A DNA stretch of 36,673 nt from positions 1 to 36,673 of IMG/VR virus record IMGVR_UViG_3300024503_000006. One strand, written 5' to 3'. Shown piece after piece: positions 36,603 through 36,673 of this stretch. The DNA comes from a virus. A program made the position numbers and the translations under genes. The stretch's first letter is position 1, and every line of letters starts with the position of its first letter. The notes beneath the pieces are model-generated. The model was not told the DNA's origin. It did not search any database and saw only the letters and a list, made by a program, of their open reading frames with translations.

Positions 36603-36673
36603 TGGATAACTCAATTATTGCAGAAGTACGCACTATTGCTTATAAAGAAGGTATTGCAGAAGGTTTTGAGATT
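36547..36673. repeat. Terminal redundancy, right copy
   Basis: Exact duplicate of bases 1-127. It contains the last 56 bases of the 91-aa gene (36327-36602) and a truncated second copy of the start of the 64-aa gene, which is complete at 56-250. Confidence 0.97.

Noticed and set aside
36547-36673. Genuine direct terminal repeat
   Set aside because: The size equals a common assembly k-mer and the repeat cuts through two genes at arbitrary points, so an assembly overlap is simpler.

Overview
This window is a complete tailed-phage genome cut open at an arbitrary point. Bases 1-127 are repeated exactly as 36547-36673, so the molecule closes into a circle of about 36,546 bp. A 127-bp overlap of this kind is what a de Bruijn assembler leaves on a circular or circularly permuted contig. 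The gene set suggests a podovirus-type phage: a long P22-like portal, a compact HK97-fold capsid gene of the DUF5309/SU10 type, gp4-like and gp10-like tail-machine proteins, Gly/Ala/Gln-rich candidate ejection proteins, and no tape measure or tail tube. The host is probably a Gram-negative, perhaps aquatic, bacterium: there are sigma70-type promoters, a lysis set built on membrane proteins plus a GH24 lysozyme, and small proteins familiar from freshwater and marine phages. No integrase, DNA polymerase, RNA polymerase or tRNA was seen. The phage is therefore probably lytic and uses host replication and transcription enzymes.

Layout. A control region at 36159-36326 holds two divergent promoters with the same -35 and -10 hexamers and the same spacing. 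Rightward, through the contig junction to 2414, runs a short operon of tiny unknown proteins, an ERF single-strand annealing protein, an SSB-like protein, a candidate structured RNA (1371-1538), a Cro-like HTH protein, a MazG-like NTP pyrophosphohydrolase and a basic protein. Leftward, from 36158 down to 2401, almost every gene lies on the minus strand, usually with 1-8 nt overlaps. In order of transcription they are: small early proteins and a zinc-ribbon peptide; a second candidate structured RNA (35193-35293); a DUF1376 replication protein, a DnaB-like helicase, a PD-(D/E)XK nuclease, zinc-ribbon and HNH proteins and small basic proteins; a methyltransferase, a glycosyltransferase and a 760-aa polyvalent-type protein; small and large terminase, portal, scaffold and capsid; a terminator; head-completion protein, second glycosyltransferase and adaptor; a set of tail fibres and tail proteins; three candidate ejection proteins; a collar-domain fibre; the lysis cassette; and an HTH-metallophosphoesterase.

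How it probably works. The divergent promoters start both operons soon after entry. ERF, the SSB-like protein and the nucleases handle recombination and replication intermediates, while the DUF1376 protein and helicase recruit the host replisome. The late genes package DNA into a capsid built on the scaffold. The tail hub carries an adhesin array that includes two S74 self-cleaving fibres and a fibre made of eight 20-residue repeats plus a 10-residue tryptophan repeat. The lysis genes then release the particles.

The signals I find least explained by known families are the two RNA elements. The one at 35193-35293 has a terminator stem followed by a U tract, and two perfect upstream pairings that compete with it or knot across it. 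The one at 1371-1538 has an H-type pseudoknot and a 12-bp hairpin.
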